A stretch of DNA of 64,000 nucleotides from Delphinapterus leucas (lineage: Eukaryota; Chordata; Mammalia; Artiodactyla; Monodontidae), in the NCBI RefSeq assembly GCF_002288925.2, contig NW_022098021.1, positions 2,209,974 to 2,273,973 of the forward strand. The letters are read 5' to 3'. The position numbers were made by a program, and so were the translations under genes. This document shows positions 22,645-33,639 of this stretch, in pieces. The notes beneath the pieces were generated by a model. That model was not told where the DNA came from. It saw nothing but the letters and a program-made list of their open reading frames with translations, and ran no database searches. Position 1 is the stretch's first letter. Each line of letters starts with the position of its first letter.

Positions 22645-22685
22645 GGGGAAAAGATGGCCAGTGAAGGGGAAAAGGAAGAGACCTC

Positions 22686-22859
22686 GGGACTTGCCTGGTG
22701 GTCCAGTGGTTAAGACCCCTCACTCCCAGTGCAGGTTCGATCCCTGGTGGGGGAACTAAGATCCCACATGCCGCACGGTGCCGCCCAAAAATGAATAAAT
22801 AAAAGATAAATAAAATGCACACACCCAGTCATTAAAAAAAAAAAAAACTTAAAAAAAAA
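22686..22859 (+). mobile_element. CHR-family tRNA-derived SINE, diverged
   Basis: The start gggacttgcctggtggtcca, box B ggttcgatccc and the motif gaactaagatcccacatgcc identify the family. It is more diverged and shorter than the others and ends in A-rich sequence. An imperfect duplication (gaagagacct / gaagaggcct) flanks it. It lies just inside the left arm of the inverted duplication. Confidence 0.85.
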
Positions 22860-22869
22860 AGAAGAGGCC

Positions 22870-23710
22870 TTGGGGCAGGAGGAAAAGACAGCAGTGAGGC
22901 AGAGAGGACCCACAGAGCACAGCCATTTCCCTACACAGACAGAGTTCTCAGGGCACATCATCTGACCCAACCAGGTCTACTGAATTGAATTTACACTTTG
23001 ATTAAAAAAAGCAAAATTTCTGCCCCTAAACCTATACTTGCCTCTTGACTGAGGCTGATCCTTTCAGGATAGCACCAAAGGAGGCGTGAATTCCCTGTGT
23101 TTTTTATTTTAAGGAGGTGCTAATATGCAGTTTAATTATAAGCACTTAAATTCCGGTGATGTCAATGGCCTCACCTCCGAGGGACCCCAGGGCAGGGCCG
23201 CAGGACCTGGAGTGGTGACCAGTCCACAGGCACGTGTGGATTCAGTACACAGGCCTGTGAACGTGGCCGGGAGCCTTTTAGGTAATGTCTAGGAACAGCT
23301 GGCTTCAATTCAAGATTTTGTGGAAAGAGCAGAGTAGGGGATGGAAAGTTCTGAAAAGGTAAGGAGTCAAGTTCAGTAGACACAGCACAGGTTGTGGCTG
23401 AGTGTTCAGAATTCTCTTCTGCTGTTTTAAACTAGGCCCATGGAAAAGTCCAGCTGACAGACCAGTTATTAATGGGTTCACTACGTTCCAAACAACATAT
23501 GGAAAACTTTCCTGTAAGAAGAGAACAAAGTATGTATTATTTTATTTTTATGTTACAGAGAGAGGTTTTTAAAAAATTGTTTTCCATATTCCAAAACGGA
23601 ACATGTTTGATGCAGAAAACTAAGTACACTGAACAGCAAATACCGATAAATTATTAGTTTATAGACATTTATAATTTATATCCATATTTTAATTTTAAAA
23701 ATATAGAAAG
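22870..23710. other. Unassigned sequence (spacer of the inverted duplication)
   Basis: No gene or named repeat recognised between the two SINEs. Confidence 0.4.
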
Positions 23711-23713
23711 CAT

Positions 23714-24055
23714 TTTTTTTTTTTTTTTGCAGGGTTGCTGCATTGGGTCTTCGTTGCTGCGCATGGGCTTTCTCTAGTTGCAGCGAGTGGGGGCTACTCT
23801 TCGTTGTGGTGCGCGGGCTTCTCATTGCGACCGCTTCGCTTGTTGCTGAGCACAGGCTCTGGCGTGCGGGCTTCAGTAGTTGTGGCTTGTGGGCTCAGTA
23901 GTTGTGGCTCGTGGGCTCTAGAGTGCAGGCTCAGTAGTTGTGGCGCACGGGCTTAGTTGCTCCACGGCCTGTGGGATCTTCCCGGACCAGGGCTCGAACC
24001 CGTGTCCCCTGCATTGGCAGGCGGACTCTCAACCACTGCGCCATGAGGGAAGTCC
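23714..24055 (-). mobile_element. CHR-type SINE, long form with internal tandem copies
   Basis: An inverted copy begins with poly-T at 23714 and ends gcgccatgagggaagtccca. The motif cagtagttgtggc occurs three times (near 23874, 23896 and 23932), giving the longest SINE form in the window. Box B and the tRNA-like 5' end are intact. It lies directly inside the right arm of the inverted duplication. Confidence 0.92.
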
Positions 24056-24066
24056 CATATTTTTAT

Positions 24067-24262
24067 TTTATAATAATCTTCTTTACCATTTTAATTGTTT
24101 ATTAATAAGTCAATTTATGAGTATAACATGATTTCTTTTTTAAATTCCTAATATGGGGGCTTTGGGTTAATAACAAATTGTTTCTGTAGATTAAACAAAG
24201 CTATAAACAGTATATTTAAGTCATAAAGGTATTACAGAAAATTCCTACACCCAAAAGTGTGC
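24067..24262 (-). repeat. Right arm of the 196-bp inverted duplication
   Basis: This is the partner of 22449-22644. Similarity starts at tttataataatcttc and stops abruptly after cccaaaagtgtgc. Outside these points the flanks are unrelated, so the breakpoints are sharp. Confidence 0.9.
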
Positions 24263-24439
24263 AAGTTTTGAATGCTCTGAAGGAATCAGCTACATGTTGC
24301 AAAGCAGCTTTTCCCAAAGTCCATAGTGAATGATAATTAATGAGAAATGATATGAATAATTGCCCACCTTCCCTTGCACTTTGTTCACCCTTTAAATTAT
24401 TTCATTTCGGCACCACAAATTAGATAGGAAAAGCTGATA

Positions 24440-25345
24440 TTTTTTTAAAATTTTGAAACAATTTAGTCTTATTCTCCAAATTGCTTATTCATTTCCTTTG
24501 GTCTGTTTTCTACCGGGTATCCAACGTTTTCCAATTTATTGCCAAGCTCTCTTTATATTCTAAGTAATTAAGCCTTTGTCACGTATATTATTACTTCATT
24601 ATTTGATTTCGAATTTTGTTATGGAAAACTTACATACGCAGAAATTTTAAATATGCGTAGAATAACATATATAAATATTTTCTTGGGAGTTTTACCTTTG
24701 ATAACATGCTTATTTACAAAGGTCTCCCCAACTCCAAGAATGTAGAAATAATTTCTTGTACTTTCCTACACATAAAATCCGAGGAAGTTTATTCAATAAG
24801 AGACAGAAGCCTTACCTTTAGAAAGTTTTGAATAGCTTATCAGTTGCCTCAATGTTATTTGTTAAATATTGTCTGTTTTCCCCGCTGGTTTGCTCATTCT
24901 TGCGGTATACTAAATCCCTATATACAGCTTTTTAGCACATTTATTCTTTCAGATGAACTTTGAAATCAACCAGTAATTTTAAATATCTTTGAAATTTTGA
25001 GTAGAATTGTGTTAAGTGTATAGATTATTTGGGGGAGGATTTACCATATGTTTCTGTATGCAAATATTATATCTTTTAGTGGGATGTTTGTTTTATGTTT
25101 ATGTTTATGATAAGATGACTTTTTAAATCTAACCGATTAGCTTTTTTGGAAATGTACTGCTTATTGCCAGAGCAAATCTGATCTGGTCCCCATAGTTTAT
25201 GACTGTTTATCCCCAATAAGGATATTATATATCACGCTACTTAATTTGTAACCAAGACCATTCTGAGTTTTTTTTTTAAGTTTTGATTGATTTTAATTGT
25301 TTTCTTAGTCCAAATAGATAATTGAATCCTCAGAAAATAATTACC
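24440..25345 (-). mobile_element. Old L1M-type fragment, antisense
   Basis: The + strand reads as reversed L1 ORF2: ctctttatattctaagtaat then taagcctttgtcacgtatat, followed later by cagatgaactttgaaatcaa and tgtgttaagtgtatagatta. This is the order seen in reversed mammalian L1s. Many stops and indels make it a fossil; the edges are approximate. Confidence 0.6.
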
Positions 25346-26289
25346 AACTTGCATCCACCTTTTCTTTTTTGTTTGATTAACTATGACAGTAGGAAACTCT
25401 TTAAATTCCAAACTCTAATGTTTCACCAGTTAACACCAGTCTGACATTTTAGGGATTCGCCATCAGATGAAGCAAGTGTACCGTCCTCTGCGTTGCTTAA
25501 GCGTTTAACTAGGTTGCACACTCAATGTTATTACCTGTCTTTAGGGGTTCTGATTGATTCTGAAAACTTTACGACAATATCTACTCTCCATTTTAAACTT
25601 TTAGAAATAGAAGTTTAGAAATAGAGTCCCTGAGTGTAGCTGGGCACACAACTACCACACGATGGGCATTTCCCAGCTTTCCTTGAAATTAGCCCATGTG
25701 GTTCATTTCAGGGCAGTGGGATGAGAGCAGAAGTGAAGTGACAACATCTGTCTTCCTGCCTTAAGGGCAGCGTCTCTGTGGAGACGTTTTTTCTTTCTCC
25801 AGCGTTGGACTGGGTTAGTAATAAGCAGACCAGCACTCGGAACAAGAGGTGGAAGTTACTGGGATTCCATAGTGTCCACCCTCCTGGTTGAAAGCCTGGG
25901 TTATCTCAAGGGTCAGAGCAGTTGACCAGTCGAGACCACTGTCTTCCCCTAGACTGCTAAGGAAAGGACATAGTATGTGTAATGTATACATAAATTTATA
26001 TTAATATTTGCATAGGATATGTAAATGTATAAATATATATTCATGTATATATTTAAGTGATTGTGTTTTAGCATCTCTTTCTTATAGAAGCTTCGTCTAT
26101 ACCATAACTAATACACACGTCGATTAATGTAGTCATACGTTTTTATCTCTTTTGACCCGCAATACCACTAACTCACGGAGGCTGGTATAATAACCCTTTC
26201 GTGTGATGTTAGATTTGGTTGACTACTACTTAGAGTTTTTATGTGCACTTCTGTTAAGAGACTGGTCTGTATTTGAGAGAAGCTGGATG
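25346..26289. other. Unassigned sequence; possible old repeat at 25.62-25.8 kb and AT-rich stretch at 25.98-26.06 kb
   Basis: gggcagtgggatgagagcag followed by aagtgaagtgacaacatctg recalls a common mammalian interspersed repeat with a gagcagaagtgatgtgtgc motif, but I cannot name it. 25975-26060 is low-complexity TA-rich sequence. Confidence 0.35.
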
Positions 26290-26530
26290 AAATAAGAACA
26301 TGGGCTTTCAGGCCAGACTTCCTGGGTTTCAGTCCTGTTTTCTGTTTCTTGATGGCTCCAAACCTGAAGATATTCACCGTCACTGTGCCTCAGTTATGTC
26401 ATCTGTGAAACTGGGAAAATCACTGAACGCTTTCAAACAGCTGGTGTGAGGATGAGATAAATCAATACGAGTAAAGTGCTTCAGACGGTGCCTGGCACAG
26501 AGCAGATGTTCACTGGATGCAATTATTAGT
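26290..26530 (+). mobile_element. MIR SINE, near full length
   Basis: All MIR landmarks occur in order: gggctttcaggccagacttc and ctgggtttcagtcctg (tRNA-like head), tgcctcagttatgtcatctg, gaggatgagataaatcaata, gtaaagtgcttcagacggtg and cctggcacagagcagatgtt. It is the best-preserved MIR in the window. Confidence 0.88.
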
Positions 26531-26539
26531 GTGAACGTG

Positions 26540-27260
26540 TGCATTTTTGTTGTTGTTTTTGTCCTCAGGTTTCAGTATCTGGATTATCCGACTTACTTTA
26601 CTGGATTAATTTTAATTTCTTTTCCATTTTTCTCTGCTGTGGAACAGTTTAACTAGCACAGCCATCACCCATTTTGTGAAAACAATTCTTTGAACTCTTT
26701 TAGTTAATTCTAAGGAAGTTGTTCTACCTACAATGTTTACATCTTTTCCATAAATTACTTTACCTCTGCCACTGATCTTATTCTAGGATTGGTTCTTCTT
26801 AGACATTATCTCCTCTCAATCTTCACCATGGGGCCGAGGCTTCTGGAAAGTCGATATATGCCTGAAACAGAAGTCCCCAGATATCTGCTGCACAGGTCTA
26901 AGTCCACACTACAGTGAAACCACGGTGACCGTCCAAATTAATCCCTCAAACCTTCCGTGCCTCCCCTTCCCTAAAGGCGCGTGGCTGGTGAACAAAGTTC
27001 CCCTTTCTGTCTGTCCCCAAGGACTGTGTGATTGTCACAGGGCAGGTGTGAGCTCAATGGGGCTGGGTGAGGAGAGACAGGTAACATCGCTGTAGTTTTC
27101 AAGCCTTGTGCTCCCCTGCACCTTCCTGCCACCCACCTCAGAACTATTGGAAATGTCTGTGTGTTATAAACTTCACGGGAAATATCGTTAGCTAAGACAT
27201 GTCACCCTACTGTCAAGGAAACAACAGTTGAAATGATCAGAACACATGAACAAGCATTTA
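26540..27260. other. Unassigned sequence
   Basis: No recognised gene or repeat. Confidence 0.4.
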
Positions 27261-27261
27261 C

Positions 27262-27698
27262 AGTTGCCGTGGTGGACTGAACTGTTCCCCCCAAAGGTAT
27301 TAAGTCACAACCCCCAGCACCTGTACATGTGACCTTACTTGGAAATACTCTTGTAGATATAATCAAATTAAGAAGAAGCTATACTAGACTAGGGTGTGGC
27401 CCAAATCCAACAGCTGGTGTCTTATCAGAAAAGGAGAGGCAGACACCGAGACCCAGAAAGACGGCGGGAAGAAGGCCCCGTGAAGGCCGAGGAACACCGA
27501 GGACTGCGGCCACCCCGAGAAGCCACAAGACTCAAAGATCCTCCCCTAGAACCTTCAGAAGAAAACCCTGCTTCCGAGAATGGCCTGCTGACATCTTGAT
27601 TTCAGACTTCTTGGCCTCCAGAGGTAGCAAGAATAAATTTCTGCTAAGTCGTCCACTCTGCAGTAATCCGTTGTGGCAGCCCTAGGAGATTCATACAA
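27262..27698 (+). mobile_element. MLT1-type LTR (ERVL-MaLR)
   Basis: The start tggtggactgaactgttccc and the stretch cagcacctgtacatgtgacc then ttacttggaaatactcttg match an MLT1 LTR. ctggtgtcttatcagaaaag, gacttcttggcctccagagg and ggcagccctaggagattcat complete it. The LTR is nearly full length and has no internal region. An open frame of 118 codons inside it is incidental. Confidence 0.87.
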
Positions 27699-27914
27699 CT
27701 CCTAAGAGGAAACGGAAGAGCGTTAGCCTTTTTTTCCCGCAATCCATATGGCTTTTATTTTGCTCTTTTTCTTGTCCTATTGCCCTGAGTACGAATTTGA
27801 TTTTGACTTGGGGGAAAGGTCTTTAATCACCCTCCATTAAGGTTGATATTAAGCTTTGACTTTAGGATGTTACAAAAGAGAAAGAGCATATTAATCCCCA
27901 AGTGTGTAGAAGAA

Positions 27915-28985
27915 AGTAATTAATGCAGGTAAGACTGGAAATAGACAAAATAGAAAACGTGCAAAGCCAACATCAGCTTCTTTCAAAAACTAATCGAAGT
28001 AATAACATTAATGAGACTCATCGATGAAAGAAAAAGCACAAATTAACAATATCAGATACTTCAAATGTTAAAAAGATATTAAGGTGATATGAAGAAAAAT
28101 TCTATGCCAATAAATTTGACTATATAGATTAAATGGAAAAATGTACTGAAAAAAATTGATCGAAGTGACATAAGGAGAAATGAAATGTCTACAAGTCCTT
28201 TATCTATTAGATATACTGACTAGGAAATTAAAAATCTTTCGATAAAAAAGGTTTCAGGTCCAAATGACTATACTAGTGAATTCTGTAAAACTTAAGAAGA
28301 AAGTAGCACCAATCTTACACACACGTTTACCGAAAAAAATGATATTGGAAAAATTTTCAACTGGTTTTATTCAGCAAGCATAACCGTGATGCCAAAATAC
28401 GGCAAAGACATTACCAGGAAAGAAAATATAGACAAATATCTCCCAGGAACACAGGACCAAGCATTACTAACGAAATATAAACATACCTGATTCAGCAAAA
28501 GATAATACATTGTTACAACAGAGTTTATTCCAGGTATACACATCAATTCACCATTTAAAAATCAGTCATCGTAGTTCACCTCACTAACAAGTTGAAGTAA
28601 AAATTTAAAAAAGGTGATGTCACTTGATGCAGATAAAATTCAACAGCCAAACATGATTTTTAAAAAAGAAAATCAGCAAACTAGAACAAAATGAAATTTC
28701 CTCATTTAATAATAAGGCACGTCTAAAGTTAACATCGCGGTTAATAGTGCCTCCTTTACTGCTTTACCTTATGGTCGGAAGGAGAGTGTTTGCTCTCACC
28801 ATGTCTGTTCTGGGACTTTCTGTCCCAGTCGGTGCAATAAAGCAGGATGCAAGAGAGCATCCCAATTGGAAACGAAGAAGGAAAACTGTACATCCTTAAA
28901 GATGATGACTGTGTATGTAGGAAAACCTCATGGAAAATACAAAATGAAGAAAACACCGAGTCCTAGAACCAAAGAGTAAACTTAG
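27915..28985 (+). mobile_element. Old L1M ORF2 fragment (reverse transcriptase region), part 1
   Basis: Translated pieces keep the order of L1 reverse transcriptase. VSGPNDYTSEF corresponds to the usual S-PGPDG(F/Y)T-EF box, and further on a degraded IGK-like stretch precedes LKDDD in place of the catalytic (F/Y)ADD. Many stops and frameshifts are present, so it is non-functional. The copy is interrupted by a younger L1 at 28998-29273 and resumes at 29286. Confidence 0.7.
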
Positions 28986-28997
28986 TAAGGTCATAGG

Positions 28998-29273
28998 ATT
29001 TCTAAAACTTTGTATTTTATATTGGGGTATAGTTGATTTACAATGTTGTGTTAGTTTCAGGTGTACAGCAAAGTGATTCAGTTTTACATATACATACATC
29101 TATTCTTTTTCAGATTCTTTTCCCTTATAGGGTTATTAGAGAATATTGAGTAGAGTTCCCTGTGCTATACAGTAGGTCCTTGTTAGCTATCTATTTTATA
29201 TATAGTAGTGTGTATGTGTTCATCCCAATCTCCTAATTTATCCCTCCCCCCAACCTTTGCCCTTTGGTAACCC
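28998..29273 (-). mobile_element. Younger L1 3' end, antisense, nested in an older L1
   Basis: The + strand shows ggtatagttgatttacaatg, cagcaaagtgattcagtttt and ctgtgctatacagtaggtcc, which are the reversed 3' UTR of the cetartiodactyl L1 seen also at 41.5, 58.7 and 60.7 kb. A 12-bp target duplication (taaggtcatagg / taaggtcacagg, one change) flanks it at 28986-28997 and 29274-29285. Confidence 0.9.
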
Positions 29274-29285
29274 TAAGGTCACAGG

Positions 29286-29560
29286 TTTAAAGGGTCAATA
29301 TACAAACTTCAAATACATTTCCATATAATAGTAACAAAACATGTGAATATAAAATTGTAAAAGAAAATATCACTTCAAAAGCATTACAATATCAAGACCT
29401 AACAGGTAGGGATGAATCTTAGAAAATGGGCAAAAGAAGACATGCAGGTGCCCAGTGAGCCAATGCAAAAGTGCTGAACGTGTCTGGCCATCGGGGAGAG
29501 AGCAATGAAAGCCACAGCAGGTGCCCTTTCACACCCTATGGGAGAAACGAAGGCAACCGG
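29286..29560 (+). mobile_element. Old L1M ORF2 fragment, part 2
   Basis: Past the nested insertion the older L1 continues: agaaaatgggcaaaagaaga, gtgagccaatgcaaaagtgc and gccctttcacaccctatggg match the L1 segments containing aaatgggcaaa, aagcacatgaaaagatgct and cacttcacacccactag. It keeps the same orientation as part 1. Confidence 0.6.
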
Positions 29561-31487
29561 GCCTCGGCATCTCATTTTTGGCGCCTCCATGGAATAGTAC
29601 AGATCCGGAGGAGGAGACTCCCTTCCCAAGGCAACAAATGTAGGATGGGGAGAAAACCGGTCCGCATGTTTGGGGAGCAGGATATTTGCACAGAAATGCA
29701 TTCCAACCCTTGTCTCCACCTCATTCCAAGTGTTCGTTTCAGCTTCCAGGAGGAAAGCTTTCCAAACTAAAAACAAAAGTTGCCTGCATTTCTACAGAGG
29801 TTTTAGCCTAACGTTCTAATTTACTGCCTTAAGTGTCCTTTAAACGTCATGGTAATGGCAACAGGAAAACAGAAGGGAAAAAAATGAGCCATAGAGTAAA
29901 GTGTATTTTGGAAAATTCTCCTCTTGTATAACCGTGTCTCCACCAGTAGCTTTGCCACGGAGGTGGGTCAGCGGTGGGGTTGGCAGTGTATTGCTGGGAG
30001 CTCCATGGGGACGAGGCCAAGATTAACAGGACTTTGAGAAACAATACGCCTAATTTCACGGTGACCCTCCCTCACCAGCATCCTCCACACTCTTCGAAAT
30101 ACGCCTTTTGATTTGTCTTTCATTATAGGTAAAAGATGAAGACTGCATCAAGGAAGTAGGATGGATTTGTCCTAGTACATCATAATGACAAACACTGCCA
30201 GATTCTGAGGCTAAGTGGGGTCCGCTGGATGGGCTCCACCAAAGAACTGAAGTCTGAATTCAGCTCATTTAAAAACGTCCTCCACATGGATATTTCAAAA
30301 GCTGTCGTTACTCCCAGGGCTTTCCTTGAATGTAAGAAGTAAGTTACTAAATCATCTTTATGTGTATGAGATGACCTTATCGCTACCTGAGGGCGCAGGA
30401 AGACAGATATAAATATTCGTCTACAGACAGCAGCATGCGTTCTTAGTTTGCTTTTAACACGTGCATTCAGAGAACTCAGGAGCCCACCACTGTTTTCCAG
30501 CAGTAGTCCTAAGTACCAGTACAAGTAAGCCAACTGTGCATCTTTCTACTGGAATTGGTTTAGCAAACAGAAATATTTTTAGTAGAAAAGTATCATAAAA
30601 ATGTCACAGCCATTATGTTGCAAATGCAGCTAATTTATTGTCTAAGGGACAGATTTCTCCCTTACTCATAGAAATTCCATAGAAATTTATATTTTTGTGT
30701 GTGTAGGTACTTTGAGTTTATAGCCTGGATGTTATCTCACAGAAGGAAGCACTAGGGCTTGGAGGTTTGCACATGGGGGTAATGATATTCATGTTAAAGT
30801 TACCAGAGGTTCCTGAAATTTTCCAGAATTTACTACCGAATTTTTGAGGTGACACATTTGATTCAGCCATTCATTCATTTAAATACTGGATGACCTCAGT
30901 CCTTTGAAGACCGGGGCAATGCAAGTGTTCCATCTTTTCCACAAGTCAGGAGAGGAAACACAACGAAACCCTGACTAGGGACTTAGCTGCAGTGACGTGC
31001 ATGGCAGAAGGAACCTGGAGAAAGTGCCTCATCGTAGCCCATGTGGCGACGGGCAGAGATGAGGCAGGCAAGTGAAGTAACCGGGCCTGCCCTGGCCTGC
31101 CTGTCCTCTCTGGTCTCGGGGCCTCCCGGTGCAGAGGCCTTCATGGGACGCCCATCCCGAGGAGGCCTTTGTGCTCTGGGCTGTCCTTGAGCTCGCGTAA
31201 CTTGCCCTGCCTCTTGGAGATGTGGGGATCTGGAACATGTCTCCTGTGTCCCACACCACCTACAGCCATTGATTTCATTGCGACTGATGGTAATCTTCTT
31301 CTCCCCTCTGCAGAGGGAAATGCTCTAAGGCAGAACAAAGTGGACGTTCTTGGTCCCCAAGCCTTTCCCTGAGCAGAGTTGGAATGCAGAGAAAGAGGAA
31401 GAAGGTATTTGAATACAGAATTCTCCTTTTTAGGGCCAATAACCAGCTTATCTCAGACTCCTGGAATTGCCTTTTCTCTGGCCTTTA
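29561..31487. other. Unassigned sequence
   Basis: No recognised repeat or gene across about 1.9 kb, apart from a candidate terminal exon at 30129 (separate entry) and a weak L2-like patch near 30870. Confidence 0.35.
30129..30185 (+). other. Candidate terminal coding exon, unrecognised
   Basis: A strong acceptor (tttgtctttcattatag, ending 30128) opens a frame of 18 codons, VKDEDCIKEVGWICPSTS, closed by TAA. The phase (0) would join correctly to the candidate exon ending at 22301. The piece is short and unrecognised, so this is suggestive only. Confidence 0.2.
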
Positions 31488-31600
31488 GGTCCTTCCTTCC
31501 TTCCTCCCCCGCTTTCCTTCTTTTTCTTTCCTTCCCTTTCTTCCTTTCTCTCTTTTCTTCCTTTCCTTCCTTCCTTCTTTCTTTTTCTATCTGTTTCTTT
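31488..31600. repeat. Pyrimidine-rich (TTCC)n tract
   Basis: Over 100 bases of almost pure C/T on the + strand with many ttcc/ttcttt units. Polypurine-polypyrimidine tracts like this can form triplex DNA and vary in length. Confidence 0.9.
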
Positions 31601-31612
31601 CAGTCAGTCTTT

Positions 31613-31920
31613 TCTTTTTTTAATTAATTATTTATTTATTTTATATTCATTTTTGGCTGTGTTGGGTCTTTGTTTCTGTGCGAGGGCTTTCTCCAGTTGC
31701 GGCGAGCGGGGGCCACTCTTCATCGCGGTGCACGGGCCTCTCACTGTTGCGGCCTCTCCCGTTGCGGAGCACAGGCTCCAGACGCGCAGGCTCAGTAATT
31801 GTGGCTCACGGGCCTAGCTGGATCTCCACGGCATGTGGGATCTTCCCGGACCGGGGCACGAACCCGTGTCCCCTGCATCGGCAGGCGGACTCTCAACCAC
31901 TGCGCCACCAGGAAAGCCCT
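31613..31920 (-). mobile_element. CHR-type SINE, long form
   Basis: An inverted copy has an A/T tail at about 31618-31645, ctgtgttgggtctttgtttc, box B and the reversed 5' end accaggaaagccc. The imperfect target duplication cagtcagtcttt (31601-31612) / cagtcaatcttt (31921-31932) flanks it. Confidence 0.93.
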
Positions 31921-31934
31921 CAGTCAATCTTTAA

Positions 31935-33314
31935 GAGAGACTTCAAGTCCGTAATTCTCTTTCTAGGAACCCCGTAAACTAACAAGGAATAAACCTTTCA
32001 ACCAACACTTTTATATACAAGGCAGCGTGGTACCAGGGCAAGGACTTCCTCACCTGGAGCTTTGATGACAGATTCACTGATGTCTCTCTGGGAAGAGTAG
32101 CAGGATTCATTTTCCCTTGTTCCCAGTCACAGAAATAACACATTATGATTCGCTCTGGTCTCCCTCCAAAGGCCGGCCCCTCACTGCTTCCTGACGGGAA
32201 GGAAGACGCCGTGGGGTGACGTTCCCCCTTTCCCTGAATCCCGCTCTCCGTAGCCTCTGGGGGGGACAGAACACACCCACTCGGGACTCTGCATGAGCTT
32301 CCTTTCTGGAGTTTCTGCTCCAAAACAATTGCAATGATAGAAAATCAAGCCCAACGGTACCTGTTTATTGCAGTGAGCCCGCCGCATTTGGAAAGGATAT
32401 TAAATAACAATTATGTTTTCGTAAATTGACTTTGCAGGAGAAGGATTAGATATTTAAACTATTATCACGTCCATGATCTTTCAGATGAAAACTTTCACTT
32501 AAAAAAGGAAAGCGATCTCATCAGATGCCAATTGTACCTGTTTTTTAAATAAAAAAATTTTAAAGGTGAAAACGTAATACGAAATTATAAAAGCTTGAAT
32601 AAATACATCTATGCATTGGAGATCCATCGTAGGTACCGACATATGCTTTGTGTTTCACAAAACAGATGTTGTTAGAATTTAGATATCCAGGGTTACCAAA
32701 ACTGCACGTGTTTCCTTAGAGACCTTTTAAAAGCAGAAATCTAATTATACAAAAAATTCTAGGAAAATAGTAATGGCAATTTTAAAGTTCCAGATGTTAG
32801 AGTCTTTAAACCAACTAGGCTAGACGAGTGTCAACAGTATGGTTTTCTTTCCTCTTTCAGAACCTTGGTCTCTGAGGGGGAACGGCATTGCACCGTCCAA
32901 GGCACGGGTCAAACAGCTATTTATCCCCTACTTTACTGACACAATGTAGTACTCATAACAGTGAATCAACTGCTACCCATTATCACAGGCAATCAAGAAA
33001 ATTAGACCTCCTTAAAAATCATTTACACAAATACAAAGCATTTCAAACTTAAGTGACGCTGTCATTATTTTTGTTTTTCCAAGGTACGGCTAAGTTCTCT
33101 CTCTCTGGCTGATATGTCCAAGATGTCATTGACAGTGGCAGCAAGACCACCAGATTGGTTCTGATTTTTGTGCTCCACCTGTATGTCTTTCAAAATTAAG
33201 TATCTGACATCTAATTTTACTGAGATGTGCCTTTTTCTAAGTATCTAATATCCTAGAGAACTAACGTAAAAGTTATCTCTTGTCCATTTCCTGAGAGTTT
33301 GCCTAAAAAGTGTA
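31935..33314. other. Unassigned sequence
   Basis: No recognised gene or repeat. The 32.4-32.8 kb part is AT-rich. Confidence 0.4.
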
Positions 33315-33326
33315 AAAACTGCACCA

Positions 33327-33622
33327 GGGGCTTCCCTGGTGGTGCACTGGTTAAGAATCCGCCTGCCATTGCAGGGGACATGGGTTCGAGCCCTGGTCCG
33401 GGAAGATCCCACATGCCACGGAGCAACTAAGCCCCCGTGCCACAACTACTGAAGCCTGCGCACCTAGAGCCCATGCTCTGCAACAAGAGAAGCCACTGCA
33501 ATGAGAAGCCCGCGCACCACAATGAAGAGTAGCCCCTGCTCGCCGCAACTAGAGAAAGCCCGCGCGCAGCAACGAAGACCCAAAGCAGCCAAAATTAAAT
33601 AAATAAATAATTAAAACAAAAC
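33327..33622 (+). mobile_element. CHR-type SINE, long form
   Basis: A sense copy starts ggggcttccctggtggtgca, box B ggttcgagccc is intact, and the tail is (aaat)n with acaaaac. A perfect 12-bp target duplication aaaactgcacca lies at 33315-33326 and 33623-33634. Confidence 0.96.
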
Positions 33623-33639
33623 AAAACTGCACCAAAGCA

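Noticed and set aside
23874..23945. Three spaced repeats resembling a repeat array
   Set aside because: Internal units of a SINE in a mammalian genome; not a CRISPR array.
27329..27685. 118-codon plus-strand open frame
   Set aside because: Lies entirely inside an MLT1 LTR, which is non-coding.
33376..33400. tRNA-like box A/box B sequences
   Set aside because: These occur inside CHR SINEs at nine places and are parts of SINE promoters, not tRNA genes.
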